64,000 bases of DNA, taken from assembly GCA_046349515.1 (NCBI GenBank), contig JAXMCE010000010.1, forward strand, positions 47,694 through 111,693, in the 5' to 3' direction. The position numbers were made by a program, and so were the translations under genes. Below the pieces are notes generated by a model, which saw only the letters and a program-made list of their open reading frames with translations, was not told the origin of the DNA and did no database searches. This document shows, piece by piece, positions 24,381-33,294 of this stretch (position 1 is its first letter; each line of letters starts with the position of its first letter). This DNA is from JBGPGW01 sp046349515. GTDB lineage: Bacteria > Pseudomonadota > Alphaproteobacteria > CADEGL01.

Positions 24381-26015
24381 ATGGATCACATCACCAACCC
24401 CTACGAGACCGACCTCGGGCGCGTCGCGGCCAATCACGTGGCGCTGACGCCGCTCACCCTTCTCGAGCGCAATGCCACGACCTGGCCCGAGAAGCTCGCC
24501 GTCATCCACGGCGATCTTCGGATCAGCTACGGCACCTTCTACGCGCGATGCCGGCGCCTGGCGTCAGCGCTCGCGCGCCGCGGCATCGGTACGGGCGACA
24601 CGGTTTCCGTCATGGCACCCAACGTGCCGGCGCTCCTCGAGGCCCATTTCGGCGTGCCCATGACGGGCGCCGTTCTCAATGCACTCAACACGCGGCTCGA
24701 CGCCGGCGCCATCGCGTTCATCCTCCGCCATGCCGAGACGAAGCTGCTCATCACCGACCGCGCCTACAGCGCCATCATCGAATCTGCGCTCCGCGAGCTC
24801 GACAGGCGGCCCGTCGTCATCGACATCGACGACCCGCTCGATCCGAGCGGCACGCTCCTCGGTGAGAAGACTTACGAATCCTTCCTCGAGGAAGGGACTC
24901 CCGACTTCGCCTGGCGCATGCCGTCCGACGAGTGGCAAGCCATCGCGCTCAACTACACCTCGGGCACCACCGGCAATCCGAAGGGCGTGGTCTTCCACCA
25001 TCGTGGGGCCAGCCTCAACGCGATCGGGCAGATCCTGGCCTTCGGATTGAGGCCGGACACGACCTACCTCTGGACGCTGCCCATGTTCCACTGCAACGGC
25101 TGGTGCTACACCTGGGCCGTCACCGCCGCGGGCGGCACGCATGTGTGCTTGAGGCGCGTCGAACCGAAGCGAATCTTCGAGCTCATCGTCGAGCATAAGG
25201 TCACGCACCTTTGCGGCGCGCCGGTCGTTCTCAACATGCTCGTCCACGCGCCGGCGGCCGAGAAGAAGACATTCTCCCATATGGTCCAGGTCGCGACCGG
25301 CGGCGCAGCGCCTCCCTCCGCCATCATCGCGTCCATGGAGCGCATGGGCTTTCGCGTGCATCACCTCTACGGGCTCACGGAAAGCTATGGCCCGGCGACG
25401 CTCTGCGCGTGGCAGGAATCGTGGAACGACCTCGATCTCCAGGGGCGTGCGGCCAAGATGGCGCGCCAGGGCATCGCCTATCCGACGCTCGACAGCCTCA
25501 TGGTCGCCGATCCCGAAACCCTCGAGCCGGTGCCCTCGGACGGGCTGAGCTTGGGCGAACTCATGCTCCGCAGCAACACGGTCATGAAGGGCTATCTCAA
25601 GAATCCCCGCGCGACGGAAGACGCGTTCCGCGGCGAGTGGTTCCACACGGGCGATCTCGCCGTGCGCCATCCCGACGGCTATGTCGAGATCAAGGACCGC
25701 TCGAAGGACATCATCATCTCGGGTGGCGAGAACATTTCGAGCCTCGAGGTGGAGGAGGTGCTCTACCGCCACCCCGAGGTGATGGAAGCGGCGGTCGTCG
25801 CGCGTCCCGACGAGACATGGGGCGAGACGCCCTGCGCCTTCGTGACCTTGAAGCCCGATGCGCGCGCGGTCGCGGCCGACGACATCATTGCCTATTGCCG
25901 CGAGAACATGGCGCATTTCAAAGTGCCGAAGACGATCGTCTTCGGCCCCCTGCCTAAGACATCGACCGGCAAGATCCAGAAATTCGTGCTGCGCGACCGC
26001 GCGAGCAAACTGTGA
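24381..26015 (+). CDS. AMP-forming acyl-CoA synthetase
   Basis: 544 residues, ANL superfamily. Motifs in order: P-loop YTSGTTGNPKGV, YGLTESYG, GEWFHTGDLAVRHPDGYVEIKDRSKDIIISGG, and the C-terminal lysine in PKTSTGKIQKF. The N-terminal part resembles medium-chain fatty-acid ligases. It activates a carboxylic acid to its CoA thioester via an acyl-AMP. It heads a plus-strand set with three SDR genes and a MaoC hydratase, consistent with a peripheral acid-degradation route. The start MDHITNPYETDL follows a weak GAGCACGCG; upstream in-frame codons overlap the divergent Rieske gene. Confidence 0.9.
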   Translation: MDHITNPYETDLGRVAANHVALTPLTLLERNATTWPEKLAVIHGDLRISYGTFYARCRRLASALARRGIGTGDTVSVMAPNVPALLEAHFGVPMTGAVLNALNTRLDAGAIAFILRHAETKLLITDRAYSAIIESALRELDRRPVVIDIDDPLDPSGTLLGEKTYESFLEEGTPDFAWRMPSDEWQAIALNYTSGTTGNPKGVVFHHRGASLNAIGQILAFGLRPDTTYLWTLPMFHCNGWCYTWAVTAAGGTHVCLRRVEPKRIFELIVEHKVTHLCGAPVVLNMLVHAPAAEKKTFSHMVQVATGGAAPPSAIIASMERMGFRVHHLYGLTESYGPATLCAWQESWNDLDLQGRAAKMARQGIAYPTLDSLMVADPETLEPVPSDGLSLGELMLRSNTVMKGYLKNPRATEDAFRGEWFHTGDLAVRHPDGYVEIKDRSKDIIISGGENISSLEVEEVLYRHPEVMEAAVVARPDETWGETPCAFVTLKPDARAVAADDIIAYCRENMAHFKVPKTIVFGPLPKTSTGKIQKFVLRDRASKL

Positions 26016-26086
26016 CCAGCCCGCCGCGCCGGGGCCTGTTGGCCATCGGCGAATCCTGCTAGGAGTGGCGGGAGAAGGAGGACGCC

Positions 26087-26845
26087 ATGCGGCTCAAGGG
26101 AAAAGTGGCGGTCGTGACGGGGGCTGGCTCCGGCTTCGGCGAGGCGATCGCGCGGCGCTACGCCGAAGAAGGTGCGGCGGTCGTGGTCGACGATCTCGAC
26201 GAAGCGGCGGCGAAGCGCGTCGCGGACGCGATCGTGCAGCATGGCGGCAGGGCGGTCGCGATTCGTGCCGATGTGACCCTCGGCGCCGACACGAAAGCCA
26301 TGGTCGACCGCGCGCTCGACGCCTTCGGCCGGCTCGATATCCTGGTCAACAACGCGGGCTTTCCCCAGCGCAACCAGCCGATGACGGCGGTGAGCGAGAA
26401 GGATTTCGACAAGATCTTTGCGGTCAACGTGAAGAGCCTCTACTGGGCCGCCGTCCACGCCGTGCCCGTGATGAAGAAGCAGGGCGGCGGCGTCATCATT
26501 AACACGGCCTCGACCGCGGCCGGGCGTCCGCGCCCCGGCCTCACCTGGTACAACGGCTCGAAAGGCGCCGTCGTCACCATCACGCGCTCGATGGCGGCGG
26601 AGCTGGCGCCCGACAAGATACGCGTCAACGCGATCAACCCGGTCGCGGGCGAGACGCCGATGCTCTCCGAGTTCATGGGCGGCGCCGTGACGCCTGAGAT
26701 GCGCGCGCGTTTCGTCGCGACCGTGCCGCTTGGCCGCTTGAGCCAGCCCCTCGACATCGCGAACGCCGCCCTGTTCCTCGCCTCGGACGATGCCGCGTTC
26801 TTGACCGGCGTGTGCCTCGACGTCGATGGCGGGCGCAGCGTGTAG
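26087..26845 (+). CDS. SDR-family oxidoreductase (first of three tandem paralogues)
   Basis: 252 residues. TGAGSGFG (11-18), NNAG (88-91), Asn114, Ser142, Tyr155 and Lys159 form a complete SDR active site; VVVDDLDE shows an acidic NAD-type selector. A strong GAAGGAGGAC ribosome site precedes the ATG. The segment NTASTAAGRPRPGLTWYNGSKGAVVTI is shared, with minor changes, by the next two genes. It probably oxidises a hydroxyacyl intermediate or reduces a ketone in the pathway fed by the acyl-CoA ligase. Confidence 0.86.
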   Translation: MRLKGKVAVVTGAGSGFGEAIARRYAEEGAAVVVDDLDEAAAKRVADAIVQHGGRAVAIRADVTLGADTKAMVDRALDAFGRLDILVNNAGFPQRNQPMTAVSEKDFDKIFAVNVKSLYWAAVHAVPVMKKQGGGVIINTASTAAGRPRPGLTWYNGSKGAVVTITRSMAAELAPDKIRVNAINPVAGETPMLSEFMGGAVTPEMRARFVATVPLGRLSQPLDIANAALFLASDDAAFLTGVCLDVDGGRSV

Positions 26846-26886
26846 GCTCGGCATTACCGTCGTTCTTGCGAAACCGAAGGCGGCTC

Positions 26887-27636
26887 ATGCGGCTCAAGGA
26901 CAAAGTGGCGATCATCACGGGCGCGGCCTCGGGCTTCGGTGAAGGCATGGCGCGACGCTTCGCCGAGGAAGGCGCGGCCGTCATCGTCGCCGACCTCAAC
27001 GAAGCGGGGGCGAAGGCCGTCGCGGAGTCGATCGGCGCGAAGGCCGTGGCGGTTCTGACGGACGTGACCGATGGAAAAGACATCAAGGCCGCCGTCGAAC
27101 GCGCCGTCGCATCCTTCGGTCGCCTCGACATCATGGTCAACAATGCCGGCGTGGCTCAACGCCACGTGCCGTCGCATGAGGTCGAGGAAGCGACTTTCGA
27201 TCGCCTCTTCGCCGTCAACGTGAAGAGCATTTACTGGTCGGCCATCCATGCGGTGCCCGTCATGAAGAGACAGGGCGGCGGCACCATCATCAACACCGCC
27301 TCGACGGCCGCCGGTCGACCGCGCCCGGGCTTCACATGGTATGCCGGCAGCAAGGGAGCGGTCGTCACCATCACGCGCTCGATGGCAGTGGAGTTGGCGC
27401 CCGACAAGATCCGCGTCAATGCCATCAACCCCGTCGCCGGCGAGACGCCGATGCTTTCCCAAATCCTGACCGAGGCCCTCACGCCGGAGTTGCGCGCGCG
27501 TCTGGTCGCGAGCATACCGATCGGCCGCCTGTGCCAACCATCGGACATCGCGAACGCCGCCTTGTTTCTCGCCTCGGAGGACGCCGCGTTCTTGACCGGC
27601 GTGTGCCTCGATGTCGATGGCGGGCGCAGCGTGTAA
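26887..27636 (+). CDS. SDR-family oxidoreductase (second tandem paralogue)
   Basis: 249 residues; TGAASGFG (11-18), Asn111, Ser139, Tyr152 and Lys156 present. It differs from its neighbours by a short deletion near residue 50 (after AESIG). The C-terminus AFLTGVCLDVDGGRSV is identical to that of the first copy. The start MRLKDK aligns with the paralogues; an earlier in-frame ATG would overlap the upstream gene. It lies 41 bases after copy one and 28 before copy three. Likely NAD-dependent (VIVADLNE). Confidence 0.86.
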   Translation: MRLKDKVAIITGAASGFGEGMARRFAEEGAAVIVADLNEAGAKAVAESIGAKAVAVLTDVTDGKDIKAAVERAVASFGRLDIMVNNAGVAQRHVPSHEVEEATFDRLFAVNVKSIYWSAIHAVPVMKRQGGGTIINTASTAAGRPRPGFTWYAGSKGAVVTITRSMAVELAPDKIRVNAINPVAGETPMLSQILTEALTPELRARLVASIPIGRLCQPSDIANAALFLASEDAAFLTGVCLDVDGGRSV

Positions 27637-27664
27637 GGCGGGGACAGAGAAGACGGGGGAAGTC

Positions 27665-28420
27665 ATGCGGCTGAAGAACAAAGTAGCCCTCATCACGGGA
27701 GCGGCCTCGGGCTTCGGTGAAGGCATGGCGCGCCGATTCGCCGAGGAAGGCGCCTCCATCATCGTCGCCGACCTCAACGAGGCGGGGGCGAAAGCCGTCG
27801 CGGATTCAATCGCGACGAAGGGCGGCAAGGCGCAAGCCATCAAGACCGACGTGACGAAGAGCGCCGACGTCAAAGCCGCGGTCGACCGGGCGCTTGCCGC
27901 CTACGGCCGCCTCGACATCATGGTCAACAATGCGGGCGTGCCGCAGATCTACGGCCCCATGGCCGAGACGAACGAGGCGCAATACGACCGGCTCTTCGCC
28001 GTCAACGTGAAGAGCATCTACTGGTCGGCGATCCACGCGGTTCCCGCGCTGAAGCGAGGCGGCGGTGGCGTTATCATCAACACGGTGTCCAACGCCGCCG
28101 CCCGACCGCGGCCCGGCCTCACCTGGTACAACGGCACCAAAGGCGCCGTTGCCACCATCACGCGGTCCATGGCGGTCGAGCTCGCGCCGGACAAGATCCG
28201 CGTGAATGGCATCAATCCGACGGCCGCCGACACGCCCATGCTGACCGAGGAGTTTGGGCCGATCACGCCCGAGCTGCGCGCCAGGTTCCTTGCCGGAATT
28301 CCGCTCGGGCGCCTCTGCGAGCCGATCGATATCGCGAACGCGGCTCTCTATCTGGCCTCGGACGAAGGCCAGTTCCTCACCGGCGTCCTCCTCGACGTCG
28401 ACGGCGGCCGGGCCATCTAG
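27665..28420 (+). CDS. SDR-family oxidoreductase (third tandem paralogue)
   Basis: 251 residues; TGAASGFG (11-18), Asn114, Ser142, Tyr155 and Lys159 intact. Its first 40 residues are almost identical to copy two, while the substrate-loop region (residues 185-215, TAADTPMLTEEFGPITPELRA) departs from both others, hinting at a different substrate. The start follows GACGGGGGAAGTC. It is followed by the MaoC hydratase after 50 bases. Confidence 0.86.
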   Translation: MRLKNKVALITGAASGFGEGMARRFAEEGASIIVADLNEAGAKAVADSIATKGGKAQAIKTDVTKSADVKAAVDRALAAYGRLDIMVNNAGVPQIYGPMAETNEAQYDRLFAVNVKSIYWSAIHAVPALKRGGGGVIINTVSNAAARPRPGLTWYNGTKGAVATITRSMAVELAPDKIRVNGINPTAADTPMLTEEFGPITPELRARFLAGIPLGRLCEPIDIANAALYLASDEGQFLTGVLLDVDGGRAI

Positions 28421-28470
28421 ACCGCTCCCGATCGGCAATCCCCATCGCTGCGACGACGAGCCACCATTCC

Positions 28471-28932
28471 ATGAAGGGCCACTACTTCGAACACTTCCAC
28501 GTGGGACAGCGATTCACGACAGGGACCAAGACCCTGACCGAAGAATCCATCATGGCGTTCGCCCGCGAGCACGACCCGCAGACCATCCACATCGACCGCG
28601 AAGGAGCGGCACGCTCGAGCTACGGCGGCATCATCGCGAGCGGCATCCAGACGCTCGGCGTCACCTTCCGCCTGTTCTACGACGCCTATGTCTATGGCGA
28701 CGCGTTCGAGGTCGGCGTCGCGGCGAACGAATTGCGCTGGCTTGCTCCGGTCCGGCCCGGCGATACGCTCACGGTCGAGGTCGAGATCCTCGAGACGCGT
28801 CCCTCGCGCTCGCGTCCCGACATGGGCGTCGTCACAAGCCGCATGGTCACGCTCAACCAGCGGCGCGAGACGGTACTCACCTTCGTCTCGATCGACCTCA
28901 TCAAGCGGCGACCCGCGGGCGAGGACGCGTAG
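28471..28932 (+). CDS. MaoC-family hydratase
   Basis: 153 residues, single hot-dog fold. The hydratase-2 motif is visible in FAREHDPQTIHID (catalytic Asp and His) with SYGGIIASGIQTL following. MaoC-like enzymes hydrate enoyl-CoA or dehydrate (R)-3-hydroxyacyl-CoA. It closes the plus-strand set ligase-SDR-SDR-SDR-hydratase, which together can supply most steps of a beta-oxidation-like sequence. The stop is 6 bases from the stop of the convergent CaiB gene. Confidence 0.87.
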   Translation: MKGHYFEHFHVGQRFTTGTKTLTEESIMAFAREHDPQTIHIDREGAARSSYGGIIASGIQTLGVTFRLFYDAYVYGDAFEVGVAANELRWLAPVRPGDTLTVEVEILETRPSRSRPDMGVVTSRMVTLNQRRETVLTFVSIDLIKRRPAGEDA

Positions 28933-28938
28933 AGGCGC

Positions 28939-30138
28939 TCAGCCGAGCTTGCGGCGCTCCGTCACCACGGCCTTCGCCTCGATGAGTGCGTCGATCTCGT
29001 TCTCCGAATATCCGACCTCGCGGAGGATGGCGCGCCCCTCGGCCGCGAAGTGCGGCGGCTTCGCGCGCACGCGGCCCGGCGTGCGCTGCAGCTTGATCGG
29101 CAGGCCCGTGCCGCGATAGCCCTCGAGTTCGACCACCATCTCGCGGTGCTTCGTGTGGGGGTGCTCGACGACCTCCGGCATGGCCTGCACGGCACCGGCC
29201 GGCACGCCCGCCGCGAGGAGGCGCATGCACAAGGCCTCCGCGTCGTGCTTCAAGAACAGGGCGCGCAGCGTCTCATCGAGCGCCACGCGATTCTTCAAAC
29301 GATCCGAATTGCTGCGGAAGCGCTCGTCCTGCGCCAACTCGGGCACACCCAGCTCCTGGCAGAGGATGCGGAATTGCCGGTCATTGCCGGCACCAACGAA
29401 GATGTTGCGAGTCTTCGTCTTGTACTGGTCGTAGGGCGTGAGGTTCGGGTGCGAATCGCCCGTCGGCCTCGGAGTCTTGCCCGACATGAAGAAGTTTTGC
29501 GCATGGGGATGAAGGAGGGCCACGCCCGTATCGTAGAGCGAGACTTCGAGGAACTGCCCCTTGCCCGAACGGGCCCGCTCATAGATCGCCATGAGGACCC
29601 CGATCGCCGCATTCATGCCGGAACAGAGATCGACGATGGGGATGCCGACCCGCACGGGCCCGCTCTCCGGCGTGCCGTTGATGCTCATGAGCCCGGAGAG
29701 CGCCTGGGCCACCGCGTCGTAGCCGGGGAAGCCGCCGAAGGGACCATCGGCCCCGAATCCCGTCACCCGGCAATGGATGAGACGCGGGAATTTCGCCTTG
29801 AGCGAATCGTAGCCGATGCCCCAGCGCTCCATCGTGCCGGTCTTGAAGTTCTCGACCAGCACGTCCGCGCCTTCGAGCAGCCGGAAAAGAATCTCCTGCC
29901 CCTTCGGGCTACCGAGGTCGAGCGCGATCGAGCGCTTGTTCCGGTTGAGGCCCGAGAAATAGGAACTCAAGCCGTCCTTGAAGGGCGGGCCCCATTCGCG
30001 CGTGTCGTCGCCCTGGGGCGGCTCGACCTTGATCACCTCGGCGCCGTAGTCGGCCAGGATCTGCGCGCAGAAGGGACCGCCGAGGACCCGGGACAGGTCG
30101 ACCACGCGCAAGCCCGTGAGCGCACCGTTCATCGTCAT
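28939..30138 (-). CDS. CaiB/BaiF family (class III) CoA transferase
   Basis: 399 residues. Class III CoA-transferase landmarks: VVDLSRVLGGPFCAQILADYGAEVIKVEPP, DTREWGPPF, GLNRNKRSIALDL, and the catalytic Asp in GGFPGYDAVAQALSG. It moves CoA between acyl groups through an aspartyl-CoA intermediate. The start at 30138 overlaps the upstream stop by four bases (ATGA); a GGAGAC ribosome site precedes it. It is last in the minus-strand acyl-CoA set. The family covers carnitine, bile-acid, formyl-, succinyl- and aromatic-acid CoA transferases; the substrate is open. Confidence 0.9.
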   Translation of the reverse strand: MTMNGALTGLRVVDLSRVLGGPFCAQILADYGAEVIKVEPPQGDDTREWGPPFKDGLSSYFSGLNRNKRSIALDLGSPKGQEILFRLLEGADVLVENFKTGTMERWGIGYDSLKAKFPRLIHCRVTGFGADGPFGGFPGYDAVAQALSGLMSINGTPESGPVRVGIPIVDLCSGMNAAIGVLMAIYERARSGKGQFLEVSLYDTGVALLHPHAQNFFMSGKTPRPTGDSHPNLTPYDQYKTKTRNIFVGAGNDRQFRILCQELGVPELAQDERFRSNSDRLKNRVALDETLRALFLKHDAEALCMRLLAAGVPAGAVQAMPEVVEHPHTKHREMVVELEGYRGTGLPIKLQRTPGRVRAKPPHFAAEGRAILREVGYSENEIDALIEAKAVVTERRKLG

Positions 30139-30887
30139 GGAGATGTCTCCTCGAGTGGCGCGGCGCCGAGCACGCTCCGCGCGAATTGGGGGTAGGTTTC
30201 GGCGATCTCGTCGCGGACGGCTCCGCGCAAGAGCGCCAACACTGCGGGCTCGGGCTCGGGCGTCGTCGGCACGTCGTCCGGCCGGTCGAACGCGAAACCG
30301 GTGGCTTCGACCACCTCGGCGACCGAGATGCCCGGGTGGACGCTTGCCAAGCGGAAGCGCCGCTTGTCGCGATCGAAGTGGAACAGCGCCTTGCCCGTGA
30401 GAAGCGCGTAAGGTCCGCCCGGGCGGTAGACGTTGTGCGGGCTCGTCCCCGGCGCGCTCACGAAGTCGACCTTGGGCACGAAGACTCTCGGCGTGTGCTC
30501 CTCGCGGAACAGAATCACGCGCGGGATGAGAAAGTAGAGATAGGCTGAGCCGAAGGAGCCGGGCCAGCGAACATTGAGCGATGGATACTCGCCCGTGCCC
30601 ACGAGGTTGATGTTGCCCTCGCCGTCGATCTGGCCGCCGCCAAGGAAGAACGCATCGATGCGTCCCTGCGCCGCGCAATCGAACAGCTCGCGGCCACCGT
30701 CGGTGAAGAAATTATTGCGCCGGCTGCCGAGGACCGAGACGCGCATCCGCCCGCCCGAGCGGGCGCGGGCGACGAGGGCCGCGGCGCCCGGAATGGGCGA
30801 AGCGGCGCCGACGGCCACGTGGCGCATGCCGTCCAGGAGCCGCGCGATCACCGCGACAAGGAGCTCTTGGGGGGAGTAGTCGGCCAT
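30135..30887 (-). CDS. CoA-transferase subunit B-like protein (IpdB/GctB type)
   Basis: 250 residues, class I CoA-transferase beta-subunit fold. FFLGGGQIDGEGNINLVGTG matches the G-x-QID-x-x-GN-N element of glutaconate CoA-transferase B and IpdB proteins; FVPKVDFVSAPG and LTGKALFHFDRDKRRFRL follow. The classical ENG catalytic-Glu motif is not seen, as in IpdB-type members that act as ring-opening hydrolases rather than transferases. ATG 30887 is preferred; an in-frame TTG at 30899 would overlap the upstream stop. It probably pairs with the subunit A-like protein two genes upstream. Confidence 0.8.
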   Translation of the reverse strand: MADYSPQELLVAVIARLLDGMRHVAVGAASPIPGAAALVARARSGGRMRVSVLGSRRNNFFTDGGRELFDCAAQGRIDAFFLGGGQIDGEGNINLVGTGEYPSLNVRWPGSFGSAYLYFLIPRVILFREEHTPRVFVPKVDFVSAPGTSPHNVYRPGGPYALLTGKALFHFDRDKRRFRLASVHPGISVAEVVEATGFAFDRPDDVPTTPEPEPAVLALLRGAVRDEIAETYPQFARSVLGAAPLEETSP

Positions 30888-30895
30888 GCGTTCGC

Positions 30896-31378
30896 TCAAC
30901 GCGCGCCCCGGGGCAGGCGCTGCTCGTCGAGCAGCTGGGGCGCCGCACGCAGGATTTGGGTGAAGCCGCTCGCGCCGAAAGAGACGACGCCGCCCCTCGG
31001 ATCGTTGAGCGCGATCGTCCAGCGGTAGTAGGGCCGGTCGAGCCGAACGTTCTGGCGAACCAATCGCTCGCGACCAATTCGATCGATCGACATCTCGTTC
31101 AGGTTCGTCTGGCCGCCGCTGTCACCGAAGTCGGCGGATATCTTGAAGTCGGTCACATCGTGGAAGGTCAGCGTGGCAGGTGCCACGCGGAACTGGACCC
31201 GTCCGCCGGGTATGGGACATACCCATTCCGCGATGTGATCGATGTCGAACACAAGATCCGCGTTCCACTCGCCCTTTTCATGGTCCCCGATCACGAAGCG
31301 AAACCCGTAGATCAGATTATCGTGCCAGGACAGGCGATCGAAGTCGTCCCTGGCCGCGAACTCATCAGGAGCGTCCAC
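30896..31378 (-). CDS. hypothetical protein between the two CoA-transferase subunits
   Basis: 160 residues, acidic at the N-terminus, no signal peptide or membrane helix. Features: FDRLSWHDNLIYGFRFV near residue 13, three Trp in the first 55 residues, and a C-terminal LRAAPQLLDEQRLPRG. The pattern of alternating strands (DLVFDIDHIAEW, VQFRVAPATLTFHDV, YYRWTIALND) suggests a beta-rich cytoplasmic domain. Its position inside the IpdAB-like unit, 23 bases after subunit A and 8 before the ATG of subunit B, implies a function tied to that enzyme. I do not recognise the family. Confidence 0.6.
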   Translation of the reverse strand: MDAPDEFAARDDFDRLSWHDNLIYGFRFVIGDHEKGEWNADLVFDIDHIAEWVCPIPGGRVQFRVAPATLTFHDVTDFKISADFGDSGGQTNLNEMSIDRIGRERLVRQNVRLDRPYYRWTIALNDPRGGVVSFGASGFTQILRAAPQLLDEQRLPRGAR

Positions 31379-31401
31379 GCGAATCTCCGAAGGCCCGGCG
31401 A

Positions 31402-32229
31402 TCAGGCGGCCGCGCGTTCGCCGAGAACATGCTCGGCCAGATACTGCTTGAAACCGTCGGCCGTGCGGGCTGCGCGCGCGTAAATCGCGATGTGCGCCAC
31501 GTCGGCCTCATAGCGCCCCTCGATCCCGAGCGGCCAGGCGCCGCGCGGCGCCTCGGCGATGGCCGCGACATAGAGAGAGGGGATCGTGCCGGCCGCATAG
31601 CGCTCATCGGCGATGAGGTCGATGTCGCTGATCTCCTCGACGGTCACGAGTGTCGCGCGCGCCGCATGGGCCATGGTCACGAGCTCGCGCCGCCGGCCGA
31701 CCCAGACATTGCCCGCCCTGTCCGCGAGCGGCGCGTGGAGGAGGGCGATGTCGGGCGTGATTGCGGGAAGAAGTACGATCGGATCATCCTCGCCGAAGGG
31801 ATTGGAGAAGACCCGCCAATCGTCGCGGACGCGCAGCACGTCGGTGCCGATGATGCCGCGAAGCGGCATGAAGGGAATCCCCTTCTCCGCCGCCTGGAGC
31901 CCGGCGTGGATGGCGGGACAGGTCGCATCGAGCATGCGGATCGTGCCGGCCTTGACGGCCTCGGTGAAGCGCGGCGCGGGCCCCGCCTCGCCCAAACTGA
32001 CTGCCGCAGCTTCCATCGTGCCGACACAGCCGGCGCCGATGAGGATGTCCGCCTGCATCCCGCTCGTCGGCACGCCGACGAGGTGAAGATCGCGCACGCC
32101 CCGGCGGACGAGCGCCCGCGTCGCCGCCATGGAGACGAACGAGTACTCCGGCGGAATCGCGATGATCGCGCCGTCCGGCACCTGTTTGACAAGCGCGTCC
32201 AGGTCCGTGATGGGCCCAGCGTCCGTCAT
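31402..32229 (-). CDS. CoA-transferase subunit A-like protein (IpdA/GctA type)
   Basis: 275 residues, class I CoA-transferase alpha-subunit fold. Landmarks: DLHLVGVPTSGMQADILIGAG, TPDIALLHAPLADRAGNVWV, and VTVEEI near residue 210. It fits glutaconate CoA-transferase subunit A or the IpdA group, which with IpdB hydrolyses a cyclic beta-keto acyl-CoA in steroid ring degradation. ATG 32229 is preferred over an in-frame GTG at 32235. It lies in a minus-strand unit with enoyl-CoA hydratase upstream and CoA-transferase genes downstream. Confidence 0.82.
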   Translation of the reverse strand: MTDAGPITDLDALVKQVPDGAIIAIPPEYSFVSMAATRALVRRGVRDLHLVGVPTSGMQADILIGAGCVGTMEAAAVSLGEAGPAPRFTEAVKAGTIRMLDATCPAIHAGLQAAEKGIPFMPLRGIIGTDVLRVRDDWRVFSNPFGEDDPIVLLPAITPDIALLHAPLADRAGNVWVGRRRELVTMAHAARATLVTVEEISDIDLIADERYAAGTIPSLYVAAIAEAPRGAWPLGIEGRYEADVAHIAIYARAARTADGFKQYLAEHVLGERAAA

Positions 32230-32362
32230 TCCCACAGCCCTTGGCTATCGCCTGGCCGCGACGCGCGGCCTCGACCACAAAGCCAGCGCCCGCGCCGGTT
32301 CCGTCCGGCGCGAGGCTCGCCCTATTGATAGCCGATTCGGGCCGCGGTGCCTATCCAGCGGC

Positions 32363-33181
32363 TTACTCGAACTGCTTGAACTGGTCGTCGCGCCACTTCA
32401 TGGCGGCGGCGAGCCCTTCGGTCGAGCGCAGGCGGTTGAACTCCTTCAACTCCGGCGTCTCCGTGCCGTCGAGGATGGAGCCCGCCTCGGCGCCGTATTG
32501 GAGGGCGGCCGCCAAGCCCTGCGCCACCTGAGTCTGGTTGAGGGCGCGCTTGTTCCACTGGAGGCAGGCAATCGCCACGCGCGACATGCGCTTCGCGATC
32601 TTCATGGTCTCGCGCTCGAGGTCCTTTTTCGGGAAGACGCGGCTCACGAGGCCGAGGCGATAGGCTTCTTCGGCGCCGAAGGTGTCGCCCGTGTAGATCA
32701 GCTCGCGACAGCGGGGCCCGAGGATCCACGGCATCGAGAGGCACGCGATCGCGGCGGAGAACCGCGTCTCGACCACGCCGAACTTCGAATCATCCGAGCA
32801 GTAGCGGATGTCGCACATCTGCGCGAGTTCGAGAGCGCCCGCGAGGCAGTAGCCGCTGATCATGGCGATCACGGGCTTCGAGCACCGCCAGACGCTGTAG
32901 TTGTAATCGAGGTCGTGGTTCATGCGCGCGTTCCAGGTCGCGACGTTGTCCCGGTAGTGCGCGGCCTTGGGATCGGCCAAGTCGTAGCCAGCGGAGAACG
33001 CGCGCCCGCCGGCACCGGTCAGGATGAGCACGCGGACCTCCGGATCCGCGTCGGCCTTGGCCACCGCGTTCTTGACCTCGGCGCAGAGGTCGAGACTCAT
33101 CGCGTTCATCTTGGTCGGCCGGTTCATGGTGATCGTCGCGACCCGGTCGTCGACGGCGTAAAGAATGTTCTCGTAAGCCAT
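32363..33181 (-). CDS. enoyl-CoA hydratase/isomerase family protein
   Basis: 272 residues, crotonase fold. The oxyanion-hole segment is GRAFSAGYDLAD and the second AMISGYCLAGALELAQMCDI, where the Glu of GALELA occupies the first catalytic position; KFGVVET carries the second Glu. Hydration of an enoyl-CoA is likely, though isomerase or hydrolase activity cannot be excluded. The tail KWRDDQFKQFE is seen in family members attached to aromatic or alicyclic acid pathways. A GGGAGGGACAC ribosome site precedes the ATG; the NDP-forming ligase lies 113 bases upstream. Confidence 0.88.
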   Translation of the reverse strand: MAYENILYAVDDRVATITMNRPTKMNAMSLDLCAEVKNAVAKADADPEVRVLILTGAGGRAFSAGYDLADPKAAHYRDNVATWNARMNHDLDYNYSVWRCSKPVIAMISGYCLAGALELAQMCDIRYCSDDSKFGVVETRFSAAIACLSMPWILGPRCRELIYTGDTFGAEEAYRLGLVSRVFPKKDLERETMKIAKRMSRVAIACLQWNKRALNQTQVAQGLAAALQYGAEAGSILDGTETPELKEFNRLRSTEGLAAAMKWRDDQFKQFE

Positions 33182-33294
33182 GTGTCCCTCCCCAGGTTGA
33201 TTCGAGCGTTGCCAACGATTGCTTCACGCAAGGGAAGACCGTCTCCCCGTGCGCCATCGAACTTCAATTCCGTCAGCCGAACCTCGTCGGCCGG

